Below, piece after piece: positions 38,091 to 47,559 of a stretch of DNA of 64,000 bases. Origin of the DNA: Stenotrophomonas nitritireducens. GTDB taxonomy: Bacteria; Pseudomonadota; Gammaproteobacteria; Xanthomonadales; Xanthomonadaceae. The stretch is taken from contig NZ_LDJG01000018.1 in the NCBI RefSeq assembly GCF_001431425.1, forward strand, positions 1-64,000, in the 5' to 3' direction. The notes beneath the pieces were generated by a model. The model did not search any database. It was given only the letters and a program-made list of their open reading frames with translations, and was not told the DNA's origin. A program made the translations under genes and the position numbers. The first letter of the stretch is position 1, and each line of letters starts with the position of its first letter.

Positions 38091-38711
38091 TCAGGCGCCG
38101 ATGGCGGCGCGTCCGCGCAGCAGGCCGCGGAATTCCCCGAACAGGCGCGGATCGACCAGCCGGTTCTTCTCGCGGTTGAGGATGGCCAGCGCATCGTCCG
38201 CGCACAGCGGGCCGCGGTAGGGGCGATGCGAGGTCAACGCGTCGTAGCCGTCGGCGATGGTCAGGATGCGCGCTTCCAGCGGGATGTCCTCGCCCTGCAG
38301 GCCGTGCGGGTAACCGCTGCCGTCCCAGGCTTCGTGGTGATGCAGGATCAGCCGCGCCACGGCGGCGGCATCGTCGCGGCCGGTGGCCGCGAACAGGCGC
38401 GCGCCGCGTTCGGGGTGGGTGCGCATCTTCTCCATCCGCGGCTCGTCCAGGCGGCCGGGATGCAGCAGCACGTCGTCGCGGATGCCGATCTTGCCGACAT
38501 CGTGGAAGCGCGCGGCCAGCGCCAGCTGTTCCAGCTGCGCGCCGGACAGCCCGCAGCGCTCGCCCAGCCCATGCGCCAACAGCGAAACCCGGTCGCAGTG
38601 CTGGTCGGTGTAGCTGTCGCGCTCGTCCAGCGCGGCGGCGAGCACGGCGATGCCGCAGCTGTCGTTTTCAGGCGGGAGGGACAGGCCAGGGGGCGAGGGA
38701 ATCGGGAACAT
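38091..38711 (-). CDS. HD-GYP domain protein (c-di-GMP phosphodiesterase family)
   Basis: A 206-residue single-domain protein. HD pair H70-D71 (ARFHDVGKIGI), HHHE at 124-127 and G-S-G-Y-P at 131-135 (the GYP signature), followed by ILTIADGYDALTSHRPYR, identify the family, which hydrolyses c-di-GMP. No receiver or sensor domain is attached. The start is uncertain: ATG 38711 begins shortly before the conserved region, while the frame continues to a GTG at 38801 placed directly after the mfd stop, which would add 30 glycine/proline-rich residues. Confidence 0.85.
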   Translation of the reverse strand: MFPIPSPPGLSLPPENDSCGIAVLAAALDERDSYTDQHCDRVSLLAHGLGERCGLSGAQLEQLALAARFHDVGKIGIRDDVLLHPGRLDEPRMEKMRTHPERGARLFAATGRDDAAAVARLILHHHEAWDGSGYPHGLQGEDIPLEARILTIADGYDALTSHRPYRGPLCADDALAILNREKNRLVDPRLFGEFRGLLRGRAAIGA

Positions 38712-38801
38712 GGAGCGCCGCACCGCGGGGAAGGCGGCCTGGCCGGGAGGAGGGCGGTTATTGTCCCCGCCGCCTCCGTTCCTGGCAAACCCTTCATCCA
38801 C

Positions 38802-41800
38802 TCACGCCGGCCGCAGGGTGGTCAGCAGCGCGCGCGCGGCGTTGAAGCGGTCCGCGCTTTCCGGCAGCGGATGCCGGATGCGCAGCTTGTCGGGGCCGTC
38901 CATCTGGTACAGCTTGGGCTGCTTCTGGATCAGCTGGATCACTGCCATCGGGTCGATGTCGGGCTTGGCCTCGAACACGATGCGGCCGCCGTTCTCGCCC
39001 AGCTCCAGCTTGCGGATGCCCAGCGCGTTGGCCTGCAGCTTGAGTTCGGCGATGGCGAACAGGTGCTTGGCCGCATCCGGCAGCAGGCCGAAGCGGTCGA
39101 TCATCTCCACCTGCAGCTCGCGCAATGCGACGCTGTCGCGCGCGCTGGAAATGCGCTTGTACAGGGTCAGGCGCGTATGCACGTCGGGCAGGTAGTCTTC
39201 CGGGATCAGCGCCGGTACGTGCAGTTCGACCTCGGCGCCGCGCACTTCCTCGCCGCTGTCCAGGTCGGGCAGCTTGCCGGCCTTGATCGAGCGCACCGCG
39301 CGTTCGAGCAGCTCGGTGTACAGGCTGAAGCCGACCTCGGCCATCTGCCCGCTCTGGTCCTCGCCGAGCAGTTCGCCGGCGCCGCGGATTTCCAGGTCGT
39401 GGGTGGCCAGGGTGAAGCCGGCGCCGAGTTCGTCCATCGAGGCGATGGCATCCAGCCGCTTCTGCGCGTCGGGCGTGATCGAGCGCTTGTCCGGCACCAC
39501 CAGGTACGCATAGGCGCGATGGTGCGAGCGGCCGACGCGGCCGCGCAGCTGGTGCAGCTGGGCCAGGCCGAAGCGGTCGGCGCGGTTGATGATGATGGTG
39601 TTGGCGTTGGGGATGTCGATGCCCGATTCGATGATGGTGCTGGCCAGCAGCACGTTGAAGCGCTGCTTCTGGAAATCCAGCATCACCTTTTCCAGCTCGC
39701 GCTCGGGCATCTGCCCATGGGCCATGCCGATGCGCGCCTCGGGCACCAGCTCGGACAGCTCGCGCTGCATGCGGCCCATGCTCTCCACGTCGTTGTGCAG
39801 GAAATACAGCTGGCCGCCGCGCGAGAGCTCGCGCTGGAACGCCTCGCGCAGCTGCGCGTTGTCCCACTGGGTGACGAAGGTCTGCACCGCCAGCCGGTTC
39901 GGCGGCGGCGTGGCGATGATCGACAGGTCGCGCAGCCCGGCCATGGCCATGTTGAGCGTGCGCGGGATCGGCGTGGCGGTGAGCGTGAGCAGGTGCACGT
40001 TGGCGCGCATCGCCTTGAGCGCTTCCTTCTGGCGCACGCCGAAGCGCTGTTCCTCGTCGACGATGACCAGGCCCAGGTCCTTGAACTTCACGTCCGGCTG
40101 CAGCAGGCGGTGGGTGCCGACGATCACGTCGATGCCGCCCTCGGCGACCTTGTCCAGTTCGGCCTTGATTTCCTTGGTGGACTTGAAGCGTGACAGCACT
40201 TCGACCTTGAGCGGGTAATCGGCGAAGCGGTCGCGGAAGTTGCGGTAGTGCTGCTCGGCCAGCAGCGTGGTCGGCACCAGCACGGCGACCTGCTTGCCGC
40301 CGCTGGCGGCGGCGAAGGCGGCGCGCACGGCCACTTCGGTCTTGCCGAAGCCGACGTCGCCGCAGACCACGCGGTCCATCGGCTGGCTGGACTGCAGGTC
40401 GCGCAGGGTGGCTTCGATCGCGGCCAGCTGGTCCGGGGTTTCCTCGAACGGGAAGCCGGCGGCGAACGGTTCGTACATGGCGCGGTCGATGTCCAGCGCC
40501 AGGCCGGCGCGGGCCTGGCGCCGCGCCTGGATCTCCAGCAGCTCGGCGGCGACGTCGCGGACCTTCTCGGCGGCCTTGCGCTTGGCCTTGGCCCACTGCT
40601 CGCCGCCCAGCGAATGCAGCGGCGCGGTTTCCGGCGAGGCGCCGGAGTAGCGGCTGATCAGGTGCAGCTGCGCGACCGGCACGTACAGGCGGTCGCCCTT
40701 GGCGTATTCGATCTCGAGGAATTCGCCGGGCATGCCGCCGACGTCCATCGCGATCAACCCGCGGTAGCGGCCGACGCCATGGTCCTCGTGGACGATGGGC
40801 GCGCCCTCGGTCAGCTCGCCGAGGTCGCGGATGATCGCTTCCGGTTCGCGCCCGGCACGGCGGGTGCGGCGCGCCTGGCCGGCGCGCTCGGGGAACAGCT
40901 GGCGCTCGGTGAGCACCGCCAGCGCCGGTTCAGACAGGGCGAAGCCATCGTCCAGCGGCGCGACCGTGATGGCGAAGCGCGGCGCATCGTCGGCCAGGAA
41001 GGCCGGCAGGCCCGGCACCACCGGCGGCCGCAGGTCGGCGGCCTGCAGCACTTCCAGCAGCGCCTCGCGGCGGCCCGGCGAATCGGCGGCGACCAGCACC
41101 CGGCCGGGGTAGTGCTCGAGGAAGGATTTCAGCGCCTGCCCGGCGGGTGCGTCCTTGGCGGCCACCGGCAACGGTGGCAGCGGCTGGTCGCCCAGCGCCT
41201 GCGCCTCGGCGATGCGCGGGTGGTCGGCGGGCCACACCTCCACGCGTGGCTGCCGGTTGAACTGCTCGCGCAGCCCGTCCGGCGACTGGTAGATCTCCTC
41301 CGGCGGCAGCAGCGGCCGTTCGATGTCGTGGCGGCGCTGCTCGTAGCGGCTGCGGGTCTGCGTCCAGAACGCGTCGGCCGCTTCGCCCACGCCGGGCGCG
41401 AGCACGGTCAGGAAACCCTCGGGCAGGTAGTCGAACAGCGTCGCCGTTGTGTTGAAGAACAGCGGCAGGAAGTATTCGATGCCCGAGGGCGGGACGCCGG
41501 CCTTCAGGTCCTGGTAGAGCGGGCTGCGGCGGGTGTCCACGTCGAAGCGCTCGCGCAGCGTGGCCAGCACTTTGGCGAGGCTGGCCTCGTCCATCGGCAC
41601 TTCGCGGCCTGGCAGCATCTTCACCGCGCCGACCTTGTCCAGCGAGCGCTGCGATTCGGGGTCAAATTCGCGGATCGAGTCGATGTCCTCGTCCAGCAGT
41701 TCGATGCGCAGCGGTGCGCCGGCACCCATCGGGTAGACGTCGAGCAGGCCGCCGCGCACGGCGAAGTCGCCCGGGTCCATCACCTGCGGCACGTTGCGGT

Positions 41801-42269
41801 AGCCGGCGCTTTCCAGGCGGCGCTTCTCCGCATCCATGTCCAGGCGCTGGCCGACCTCCAGGTCGAAGCTTCCGCCGACGATGTAGCTCAGCGGCGCCAG
41901 CCGCTGCAGCAGGGTCTGCACCGGCACCACCACGATGCCGCGCGCGAGCGCGGGCAGGCGGTGCAGCGCGGCCAGGCGCTGGGAAATGATGTCCGGGTGC
42001 GGGCTGAACTGGTCGTAGGGCAGGGTTTCCCAGTCGGGAAACGGCACCACCGGCAAGGCCGCATCGTCGCCCAGCAGGGTCTGCAGGTCGGCGACGGCCT
42101 GGTGCGCGCCGTGGTTGTCGCGGGTGACTAGCAGCAGCGGCCCGGCGTGTGCCTGCGCGGCACGGGCCACGTGCCAGGCCAGCGCGCTGGTCGATGCGGG
42201 GGCGCGCCACCAGGCGCGGAGCTGGCCCGCACGGGGCAGCGGCGGAACGGGGTAGGGGGGGGCTAGCAT
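38802..42269 (-). CDS. mfd: transcription-repair coupling factor Mfd
   Basis: A 1155-residue ATP-dependent translocase that removes RNA polymerase stalled at DNA lesions and recruits UvrA. Domains in order: UvrB-like module (residues about 30-330), RNA polymerase interaction domain (about 480-540; HEDHGVGRYRGL and EYAKGDRLYVPV), RecG-like helicase motor with Walker A GDVGFGKTE (about 635), DEEQ and motif VI QLRGRVGRS, and the C-terminal TRCF domain. Length matches E. coli Mfd (1148). TAAGAT sits nine bases before the ATG, so the leader is very short. Island B begins immediately upstream. Confidence 0.97.
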   Translation of the reverse strand: MLAPPYPVPPLPRAGQLRAWWRAPASTSALAWHVARAAQAHAGPLLLVTRDNHGAHQAVADLQTLLGDDAALPVVPFPDWETLPYDQFSPHPDIISQRLAALHRLPALARGIVVVPVQTLLQRLAPLSYIVGGSFDLEVGQRLDMDAEKRRLESAGYRNVPQVMDPGDFAVRGGLLDVYPMGAGAPLRIELLDEDIDSIREFDPESQRSLDKVGAVKMLPGREVPMDEASLAKVLATLRERFDVDTRRSPLYQDLKAGVPPSGIEYFLPLFFNTTATLFDYLPEGFLTVLAPGVGEAADAFWTQTRSRYEQRRHDIERPLLPPEEIYQSPDGLREQFNRQPRVEVWPADHPRIAEAQALGDQPLPPLPVAAKDAPAGQALKSFLEHYPGRVLVAADSPGRREALLEVLQAADLRPPVVPGLPAFLADDAPRFAITVAPLDDGFALSEPALAVLTERQLFPERAGQARRTRRAGREPEAIIRDLGELTEGAPIVHEDHGVGRYRGLIAMDVGGMPGEFLEIEYAKGDRLYVPVAQLHLISRYSGASPETAPLHSLGGEQWAKAKRKAAEKVRDVAAELLEIQARRQARAGLALDIDRAMYEPFAAGFPFEETPDQLAAIEATLRDLQSSQPMDRVVCGDVGFGKTEVAVRAAFAAASGGKQVAVLVPTTLLAEQHYRNFRDRFADYPLKVEVLSRFKSTKEIKAELDKVAEGGIDVIVGTHRLLQPDVKFKDLGLVIVDEEQRFGVRQKEALKAMRANVHLLTLTATPIPRTLNMAMAGLRDLSIIATPPPNRLAVQTFVTQWDNAQLREAFQRELSRGGQLYFLHNDVESMGRMQRELSELVPEARIGMAHGQMPERELEKVMLDFQKQRFNVLLASTIIESGIDIPNANTIIINRADRFGLAQLHQLRGRVGRSHHRAYAYLVVPDKRSITPDAQKRLDAIASMDELGAGFTLATHDLEIRGAGELLGEDQSGQMAEVGFSLYTELLERAVRSIKAGKLPDLDSGEEVRGAEVELHVPALIPEDYLPDVHTRLTLYKRISSARDSVALRELQVEMIDRFGLLPDAAKHLFAIAELKLQANALGIRKLELGENGGRIVFEAKPDIDPMAVIQLIQKQPKLYQMDGPDKLRIRHPLPESADRFNAARALLTTLRPA

Positions 42270-42605
42270 GGACCGTCAATCTTAACAGACCGCCGTCTAC
42301 TGCTCGGACATTGGCGCCGATTAGGTCAGCCTATTGGGCTCACTGAAAAATTGGGAGTGCAATCGGGGAGCGAAATAGGTTGCAGCAGTCTTTTGTATAT
42401 CGTTGGGTTGCATGACGATAAGGTACGCCTGCGTTATGCGTCCAGCCAACGCGTCCTAAACTAGGTGTCGCTGGATGATGCAGAAGTGAGCGGAATTTCT
42501 CCAATCTCTCCATGCTATCGCCCTTGGCTCTCAGTCAGCGAGTTCTAGTAATGACGAAATGGCAAGGAGTCTCTGATAGATTGGTCATCAGGGCTGACGA
42601 TAAAT

Positions 42606-43331
42606 TTATTCATTCGTGAGTTTTTCGTCCAGCCAAGTTTTATGTTTTTTATTCAAAACACTGAGTAAGAAGTGTTGAACGTTTACATGCAGGCCTTGGA
42701 AAATTGCGCGTTCCGAATAGATCGTCAAGGCCAGACAGGCTTTCAGGACGGCATGCATATCCTTTGAAACGGCATCAGACTGCGCATTGGCGAGTTTGAT
42801 ATCCTCGAGCGCATCACGCAGTACCAACGTCTTTGAAGACGTGCTGTGCACGGATGTTGAAAGATCTGCGTAGAGCTTTGACAAGCTCCCAAGCCAAGCT
42901 TCATTGCCTTGCTTAAAACAGTCAAGCCATAAGCAGTGCTCCCGGAGCGATTTCATCTCCACGTAGTATTTTTGCCGACTCGTCAGCCAGCCGTACTCGA
43001 TAGGATGATCGCGGAAATAATGGTGGCGCCAGAAATTCTCAACGACACTTCGAAGATAGAAGCGGGCCCCCCTTGCGTCGCCATTAATGAGGGCGTGAAC
43101 CAGGTGAAGCGTGTCTGATGAGAGCTCCTGGAAGAATATCCGCTGATGTTCCCCCAGTTGCGTCATGGCGCGACTTAATGAGCCGAAGCAGACGGCGTAT
43201 TTGTAGGCGGAAACGAGTAGTGTGCGCTGTTTCGGCAAATCTTCAAGGCGTCCCTTCTCCGCTGTTCCCCAGTATGCAGAAAAATCCTTCTTTACTTGCG
43301 CGACTAAAGGGTTGGCGCCTTGTGTCGACAT
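42606..43331 (-). CDS. unrecognised helical protein, third gene of island B operon
   Basis: A 241-residue, apparently all-helical soluble protein without signal peptide or membrane segment. A central stretch is rich in Arg, His and aromatic residues (FYLRSVVENFWRHHYFRDHP), and a YADLSTSVHS segment follows. These recall the HEPN-like/DUF5677 helical proteins, but the catalytic R-x4-6-H pattern of HEPN RNases is not clearly met. Its ATG overlaps the stop of the preceding gene as TAATG, so translation is coupled. Function unknown; it may be the effector of the operon. Confidence 0.6.
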   Translation of the reverse strand: MSTQGANPLVAQVKKDFSAYWGTAEKGRLEDLPKQRTLLVSAYKYAVCFGSLSRAMTQLGEHQRIFFQELSSDTLHLVHALINGDARGARFYLRSVVENFWRHHYFRDHPIEYGWLTSRQKYYVEMKSLREHCLWLDCFKQGNEAWLGSLSKLYADLSTSVHSTSSKTLVLRDALEDIKLANAQSDAVSKDMHAVLKACLALTIYSERAIFQGLHVNVQHFLLSVLNKKHKTWLDEKLTNE

Positions 43332-43888
43332 TACAGGTCCTTGATTAAGCTTTTCCAGTTGGATATGAACGACTTGTCATGGCCATAAGAATCTAACTTA
43401 CGCATTACGCGATCGATAATTTCAGCTCGCTCTTTAGGGCTGAGAGTGGAGAGGTATTTGATCACTCGTTTGATGTACCTGCCTCTCGCCTCCTTATTGG
43501 CTGGGGGTAAATTCAAGCCAAGTGCCATGACTATATCTCCCAAGGTGGGGAATAGCTCTTTGTTAGAAAGCACCTCTTCGATGGAGGCCGCCGAGCGGTA
43601 AGACATGGCAACATTGTGAATAAGTGGTGCCTGTCTGTATTTTTCCGGCGTAGGGCGTGAATTGGCCTGCTCCGGTAATGTGGAGTACATGCTCGGAGAT
43701 TCCGGGTGTAAATGGGTGAGTGCCTTGACTGCATCGCGCAATCCGCTTCTGTCATTTTTTGCCCAGGTGGCAATCATTTCATTGAGCTCGTCGACGTCGA
43801 ACTCAGACGCAAGATCGTATAGGCGAGAAACTAGAGAGAGATAGCGCTGGCGCGTGGCGCCATTCTTCTTAAATGATGACTTATTCAT
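43331..43888 (-). CDS. unrecognised protein, second gene of island B operon
   Basis: A 185-residue, basic, mostly helical protein. N-terminal KKNGATRQRYLSLVSRLYDL and C-terminal KRVIKYLSTLSPKERAEIID look like paired helices. No known domain, no ParB signature and no helix-turn-helix that I can defend. The ATG at 43888 overlaps the ParA stop as ATGA, and its own stop overlaps the next start as TAATG. It could be an adaptor that pairs with the ParA ATPase. Confidence 0.6.
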   Translation of the reverse strand: MNKSSFKKNGATRQRYLSLVSRLYDLASEFDVDELNEMIATWAKNDRSGLRDAVKALTHLHPESPSMYSTLPEQANSRPTPEKYRQAPLIHNVAMSYRSAASIEEVLSNKELFPTLGDIVMALGLNLPPANKEARGRYIKRVIKYLSTLSPKERAEIIDRVMRKLDSYGHDKSFISNWKSLIKDL

Positions 43889-44727
43889 AGGTCTGAGGCT
43901 CTCCGTACGAACTCCGCGCAAATGCCTTCCAACGCGGATTTTACCTCTGCCAACTTTCCTGCCTTTGGAGACAGCTGTAGAGGTAAGTTGCCGTCTACAG
44001 CCTCAGCCACACCAGTTGTCTGAGCGATCAAATGTTTGAATACTTCACCTGGGTACTCGATGCGTACTTGCTCCATTGTCGCGAGCATTGCTTCAGTTTG
44101 TCGTACCTGCGTGAAAACAAGTCCCAATCTTGGCAACTCTTGGCCTGAACGCTCTTCGTAGTCCTGCATTGCTCGTTCAAGAAGCGGGAGGCCAAGAACC
44201 GAAAGCGGGTCTGGCTTGACCGGAACGAGGTATGCATCCGAAGCAAGAAAGGCGCTGTAGCTAAAAAGAGAGGCCGTGGGTGGGCAATCAATCAATACGT
44301 AATCGTAGTCGCCGCGGACTTTTTCCAGAAATACCCGCAGGCGATTTTCTGTCCCTCGTGGCGCCGCATCGAGCTTCATCAGGTCAAGGATTGACGGCAA
44401 AATATCCAGCTGCCATCCCCCTTTCTTAACTTTGATGACGGCGCTTGAGGGGGTTGGTTTAATGGGCGCAAATGCAGGCGCCCCTCCGACATTAGAGATA
44501 GCACCGGTTGGCGGTTGAAATACGCTTAAAACAGTGTGCTTCGTTCGTACCCAGTTCAAGTACTCGTCAGGGGACACAACCCATTGAGTTGCATTGAATT
44601 GAGGGTCAATGTCAACCAACAGAACACGGTACTTCTTCGCAAGTTCCCAGGCTAATCCCACAGCCAGCGTCGTTTTTCCTACGCCACCTTTCATATTGAT
44701 TAGCGACACAACTTTCGCGCGGCTCAT
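43885..44727 (-). CDS. ParA/Soj-like deviant Walker ATPase, first gene of island B operon
   Basis: A 280-residue P-loop ATPase. Deviant Walker A K13-G-G-V-G-K18-T-T, the A' motif LLVDIDPQ (residues 36-43) and Walker B VLIDCPP are intact; the RxTEAM-like segment is VRQTEAML. No N-terminal DNA-binding domain. GGAGGTG before the ATG at 44727 is the best ribosome-binding site in the island and rules out the longer frame. The two downstream genes overlap it and neither resembles ParB, so it is not an ordinary partition locus. A plasmid-derived remnant or an ATPase of a defence or positioning system are both possible. Confidence 0.85.
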   Translation of the reverse strand: MSRAKVVSLINMKGGVGKTTLAVGLAWELAKKYRVLLVDIDPQFNATQWVVSPDEYLNWVRTKHTVLSVFQPPTGAISNVGGAPAFAPIKPTPSSAVIKVKKGGWQLDILPSILDLMKLDAAPRGTENRLRVFLEKVRGDYDYVLIDCPPTASLFSYSAFLASDAYLVPVKPDPLSVLGLPLLERAMQDYEERSGQELPRLGLVFTQVRQTEAMLATMEQVRIEYPGEVFKHLIAQTTGVAEAVDGNLPLQLSPKAGKLAEVKSALEGICAEFVRRASDL

Positions 44728-45198
44728 AGCACCTCCAGGGGACTGAAGCAATCTTAGCTCATGAAGTGCCGCACGTCCCGAATCGCAGGCGTCTCGTGTC
44801 TCATGCCCCTGGTTGCCGGGCTTGTTCGAACAGATAGCTACCGCCGGATTCAACCTCAGGGTAGGAGTCTAGAAGACCGATCACGCATGCACCTTCCATA
44901 TCAAGCTGTCTGACTGAATGATGCTCGTCAACCTGACTTCCTCTGCGTGGCGAGCGAGCCACTACGCATAAGTTCAAGTGACCTTCATGCCATCAGGCCT
45001 CAGCCCTGCTCACTTAAGACATGAACTTTGTGCCGCTCATGTACCTTCGGTAGAGAACATGCGGGAGAACATGCTGTGCTTTGAGGCTGGATCAAGCGGA
45101 AGGGCAGGTGCTGGCTGCCGCCACATACTCCTGTTCGAATGCGCCAGACGGCACAGACGGCGACGGCACCGCCACCGTGCTGCGAACCTTACCTGGGG

Positions 45199-45744
45199 TC
45201 AGTTGCCCAGTTCCAGCACCATGCGCACCAGGCCCGGCGTGCCGGACGGGTGCGGCACCTGCTTGAAGCCCAGCGAGGCGGCCAGCTGCAGCATCGGTTC
45301 GTTGTCCTGGGCGATGTCGCCGTACATGCGGTCCAGGTACTTGCCGCGCGCCCACTTGACCAGCTTGCGCATCAGCTGCCGGCCAAGGCCCTGGCCGGCG
45401 AGGAAGCGGCTGACCAGGATGGCGTACTCGGCGTCGCGGGTGCCGGGGATGATCGAGGCGCGCGCAACGGCGCCGACCACGGCTTCGCCCGGCGGCAGCG
45501 GTTCGGCCGCGACCAGCGAGATCTCGGTCTTCGGGTTCGGGTGGGTCAGGCGCTGCGCGGTTTCGTCCGACAGCACGTCCACGGCCTGCAGGAAGCGGTC
45601 GCGGACTTCCTCCGGCCCGAACAGCGCGAATGCGCCCTGCAGCGGCGCGCCGTCTTCGGGGCGGATGGGACGGATGAGCAGTTCCCGGCCGCTGGGAGCC
45701 TTGAAGTTTTCATGCCACGGGGGCATGCGGTTGCGTGTAGCCAT
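45199..45744 (-). CDS. GNAT-family N-acetyltransferase
   Basis: A 181-residue acetyltransferase. The acetyl-CoA loop is LAGQGLGRQLMRKL, and the N-terminus LLIRPIRPEDGAPLQGAFAL resembles the GNAT domain fused in Pat-type protein acetyltransferases, here as a stand-alone protein. GGAGG ten bases before the ATG at 45744 supports the start. It borders island B. Substrate unknown. The 195 bp upstream to rlmJ hold no gene. Confidence 0.82.
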   Translation of the reverse strand: MATRNRMPPWHENFKAPSGRELLIRPIRPEDGAPLQGAFALFGPEEVRDRFLQAVDVLSDETAQRLTHPNPKTEISLVAAEPLPPGEAVVGAVARASIIPGTRDAEYAILVSRFLAGQGLGRQLMRKLVKWARGKYLDRMYGDIAQDNEPMLQLAASLGFKQVPHPSGTPGLVRMVLELGN

Positions 45745-45939
45745 GACTGCGGTTCCTCCAGAGTCCGCCGATTCTTGCACCTGCAGCGTGAGGTTCTGTG
45801 AACGCGATTCAACCATGGCGACCGGGCAGGTGGCAGCGGATTTTCGTTGCCGGACTGTTGTCGAGCGCGATTACCCCAGACCGGCATGGCCGCAGGCGCG
45901 GGCCGTGCCGTCTCCTGCCGCAGAACGCGGCCGCCAGGT

Positions 45940-46797
45940 TCAATCGCCGTTCTTGATCCACTCCAGCCGCGTCGATGCGCCGGCTTCGCCCAGTTCGCGC
46001 TGCAGCACCGGCAATGCCGGGGCCAAGGCCTGGTCGAACTGCCAGGGCGGATTGAGCAGCAGCATGCCACTGCCGTTCAGGCGCAGCGGCGAGTCGTCCG
46101 GGCGCACCATCAGCTCGGCCACCAGCGCCGACTTGACCGGCAGCGCGGCCGCCTTGCGGAAGAACGGCAGCAGGCTGCGGCGCTGCTTGACCGGGTACCA
46201 CACCGCGCACTGGGCCTGCGGCATGCGCGCCAGGATCTCGCGCAGCGTGGCGATGATCTGCGGGTACTCGGCGTCCTGCGCCTCGTAGGGCGGGTCGATC
46301 AGCACCAGGGCGCGGCCGATCTTCGTCTCGCCGGCCCTGGGCGGCAGCAGGGCGCGGATGCTGTCGTAGCCATTGGCGGCCAGCACCTGCACGCGGCGGT
46401 CGTGGGCGAACAGTTCCTTCAGCGCCGCCGCTTCCTCGGGCTGCAGCTCGCAGGCGGCCATGCGGTCCTGCCCGCGCATGGCCTGGGCGGCCAGCAGCGG
46501 CGAGCCGGGGTAGGCGATCAGACCGCCGACGGGGTTGTTGGCCTGGATCGCGCGCAGGTAGCGCTCCACCACTTCCGGCAGGGTCGGCGAGGCCATCAGC
46601 TGCCCGATGCCCGCTTCGGCCTCGGCGGTCTTGCGGCTTTCCTCCGCCGCGAGCAGGTAGCGGCCGCGGCCGGCGTGGGTGTCGAGCACGAAGAACGGCG
46701 TGTCCTTGCGCTTGAGCGCATCGATCAGGGCGAGCAGGACGATGTGCTTGAGCACGTCGGCGTGGTTGCCGGCGTGGAAGGCGTGGCGGTAGTTCAT
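45940..46797 (-). CDS. rlmJ: 23S rRNA (adenine-2030-N6)-methyltransferase RlmJ
   Basis: A 285-residue SAM-dependent methyltransferase modifying A2030 of 23S rRNA. N-terminus MNYRHAFHAGNHADVLKH, SAM loop LDTHAGRGRY and catalytic motif DPPY (about residue 166) are all present. The ATG at 46797 is preceded by TACACT with six bases between, so the mRNA is predicted to start at the A of the ATG (leaderless). It is divergent from creB over 45 bp. Confidence 0.95.
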   Translation of the reverse strand: MNYRHAFHAGNHADVLKHIVLLALIDALKRKDTPFFVLDTHAGRGRYLLAAEESRKTAEAEAGIGQLMASPTLPEVVERYLRAIQANNPVGGLIAYPGSPLLAAQAMRGQDRMAACELQPEEAAALKELFAHDRRVQVLAANGYDSIRALLPPRAGETKIGRALVLIDPPYEAQDAEYPQIIATLREILARMPQAQCAVWYPVKQRRSLLPFFRKAAALPVKSALVAELMVRPDDSPLRLNGSGMLLLNPPWQFDQALAPALPVLQRELGEAGASTRLEWIKNGD

Positions 46798-46803
46798 CGG
46801 TGC

Positions 46804-46836
46804 AGTGTACGGGCGCCGCCCGGGGGCGGCTATGCT
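46804..46836. promoter_or_regulatory. back-to-back -10 boxes for rlmJ and creB
   Basis: In the 45-bp gap a minus-strand TACACT (46804-46809) and a plus-strand TATGCT (46831-46836) each sit six bases before the start codon of rlmJ and creB. Both would give leaderless transcripts. No Shine-Dalgarno is seen for creB, and the -35 regions must overlap the opposing promoter. Confidence 0.5.
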
Positions 46837-46842
46837 GGCGCA

Positions 46843-47535
46843 ATGTCCGAACAGCCCGCCCGCGTGCTCGTCGTCGAAGACGAGGCCGCCATCGCCGATA
46901 CCGTCCTGTACGCGCTGCGCAGCGAGGGCCACGCGGCAGAACACTGCGCGCTGGGGCGGCAGGCGCTGGAACGGCTGCGCGGGGGCGGCATCGACGTGGT
47001 GGTGCTGGACGTGGGCCTGCCCGACCTGGGCGGTTTCGAGGTCTGCCGCCAGCTGCGGACGTTCAGCCAGGTGCCGGTGATCTTCCTGACCGCGCGCAAT
47101 GACGAGTTCGACCGGGTGCTGGGCCTGGAGCTGGGCGCGGACGATTACGTGGGCAAGCCGTTCTCGCCGCGCGAGCTGGTGGCGCGGGTGCGCGCGCGGC
47201 TGCGGCGGCCGGCGCAGCCGGCACCGGCCGAGGCGGGCTGGATGCGGCAGGGGGCGTTCGCGATCGACCGCGAGGGGCGGCGGGTGCGCTACCGCGACGT
47301 GCTGCTGGACCTGACCCGCTACGAGTACGCGCTGCTGGCGGCGCTGCTGCAGCGGCCGGGGGCGATCCTCAGCCGCGCGCAGCTGATGGAGCGTGGCTGG
47401 GACCACGCCAGCGACAGCGCCGACCGCACCGTGGATACGCATGTGAAGACCCTGCGCGCGAAGCTGCGCGCGGCGGGGGCGGAGGACGATCCGATCCGCA
47501 CGCACCGGGGCGTGGGGTATGCACTGGATGTCTGA
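46843..47535 (+). CDS. creB: CreB response regulator
   Basis: A 230-residue OmpR/PhoB-type regulator. Receiver acidic pocket E12-D13, phosphoacceptor D56 (VVVLDVGLPD) and the Lys in GKPFSPREL are present. The C-terminal winged helix contains LTRYEYALLAALLQRPGAIL and the RTVDTHVKTLRAKL recognition helix. Assignment as CreB rests on the following CreC-type kinase, on creD, and on a CreB box at 52736. CreB controls carbon-source and, in some bacteria, beta-lactamase genes. Predicted leaderless start. A 400-bp repeat separates it from creC. Confidence 0.88.
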   Translation: MSEQPARVLVVEDEAAIADTVLYALRSEGHAAEHCALGRQALERLRGGGIDVVVLDVGLPDLGGFEVCRQLRTFSQVPVIFLTARNDEFDRVLGLELGADDYVGKPFSPRELVARVRARLRRPAQPAPAEAGWMRQGAFAIDREGRRVRYRDVLLDLTRYEYALLAALLQRPGAILSRAQLMERGWDHASDSADRTVDTHVKTLRAKLRAAGAEDDPIRTHRGVGYALDV

Positions 47536-47559
47536 AGTTCCTGGAAATCCGGCGCGTGC

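Larger units (their letters stand above)
42270..45198. other. island B: lower-G+C insertion with a three-gene operon
   Basis: Between the mfd start and the GNAT gene the sequence is clearly A/T-richer and uses mixed codons. It contains three overlapping minus-strand genes. Two stretches show no gene: 42270-42605 (downstream of the operon) and 44728-45198 (upstream, where its promoter must lie; only a weak TAAGAT is seen about 30 bp before the first start). No integrase, transposase, tRNA or obvious flanking repeat was found. Confidence 0.65.

Noticed and set aside
43885-44727. A complete plasmid-type parABS locus
   Set aside because: Only the ParA-like ATPase is present; the next two genes show no ParB signature and no iterated parS-like sites were found.
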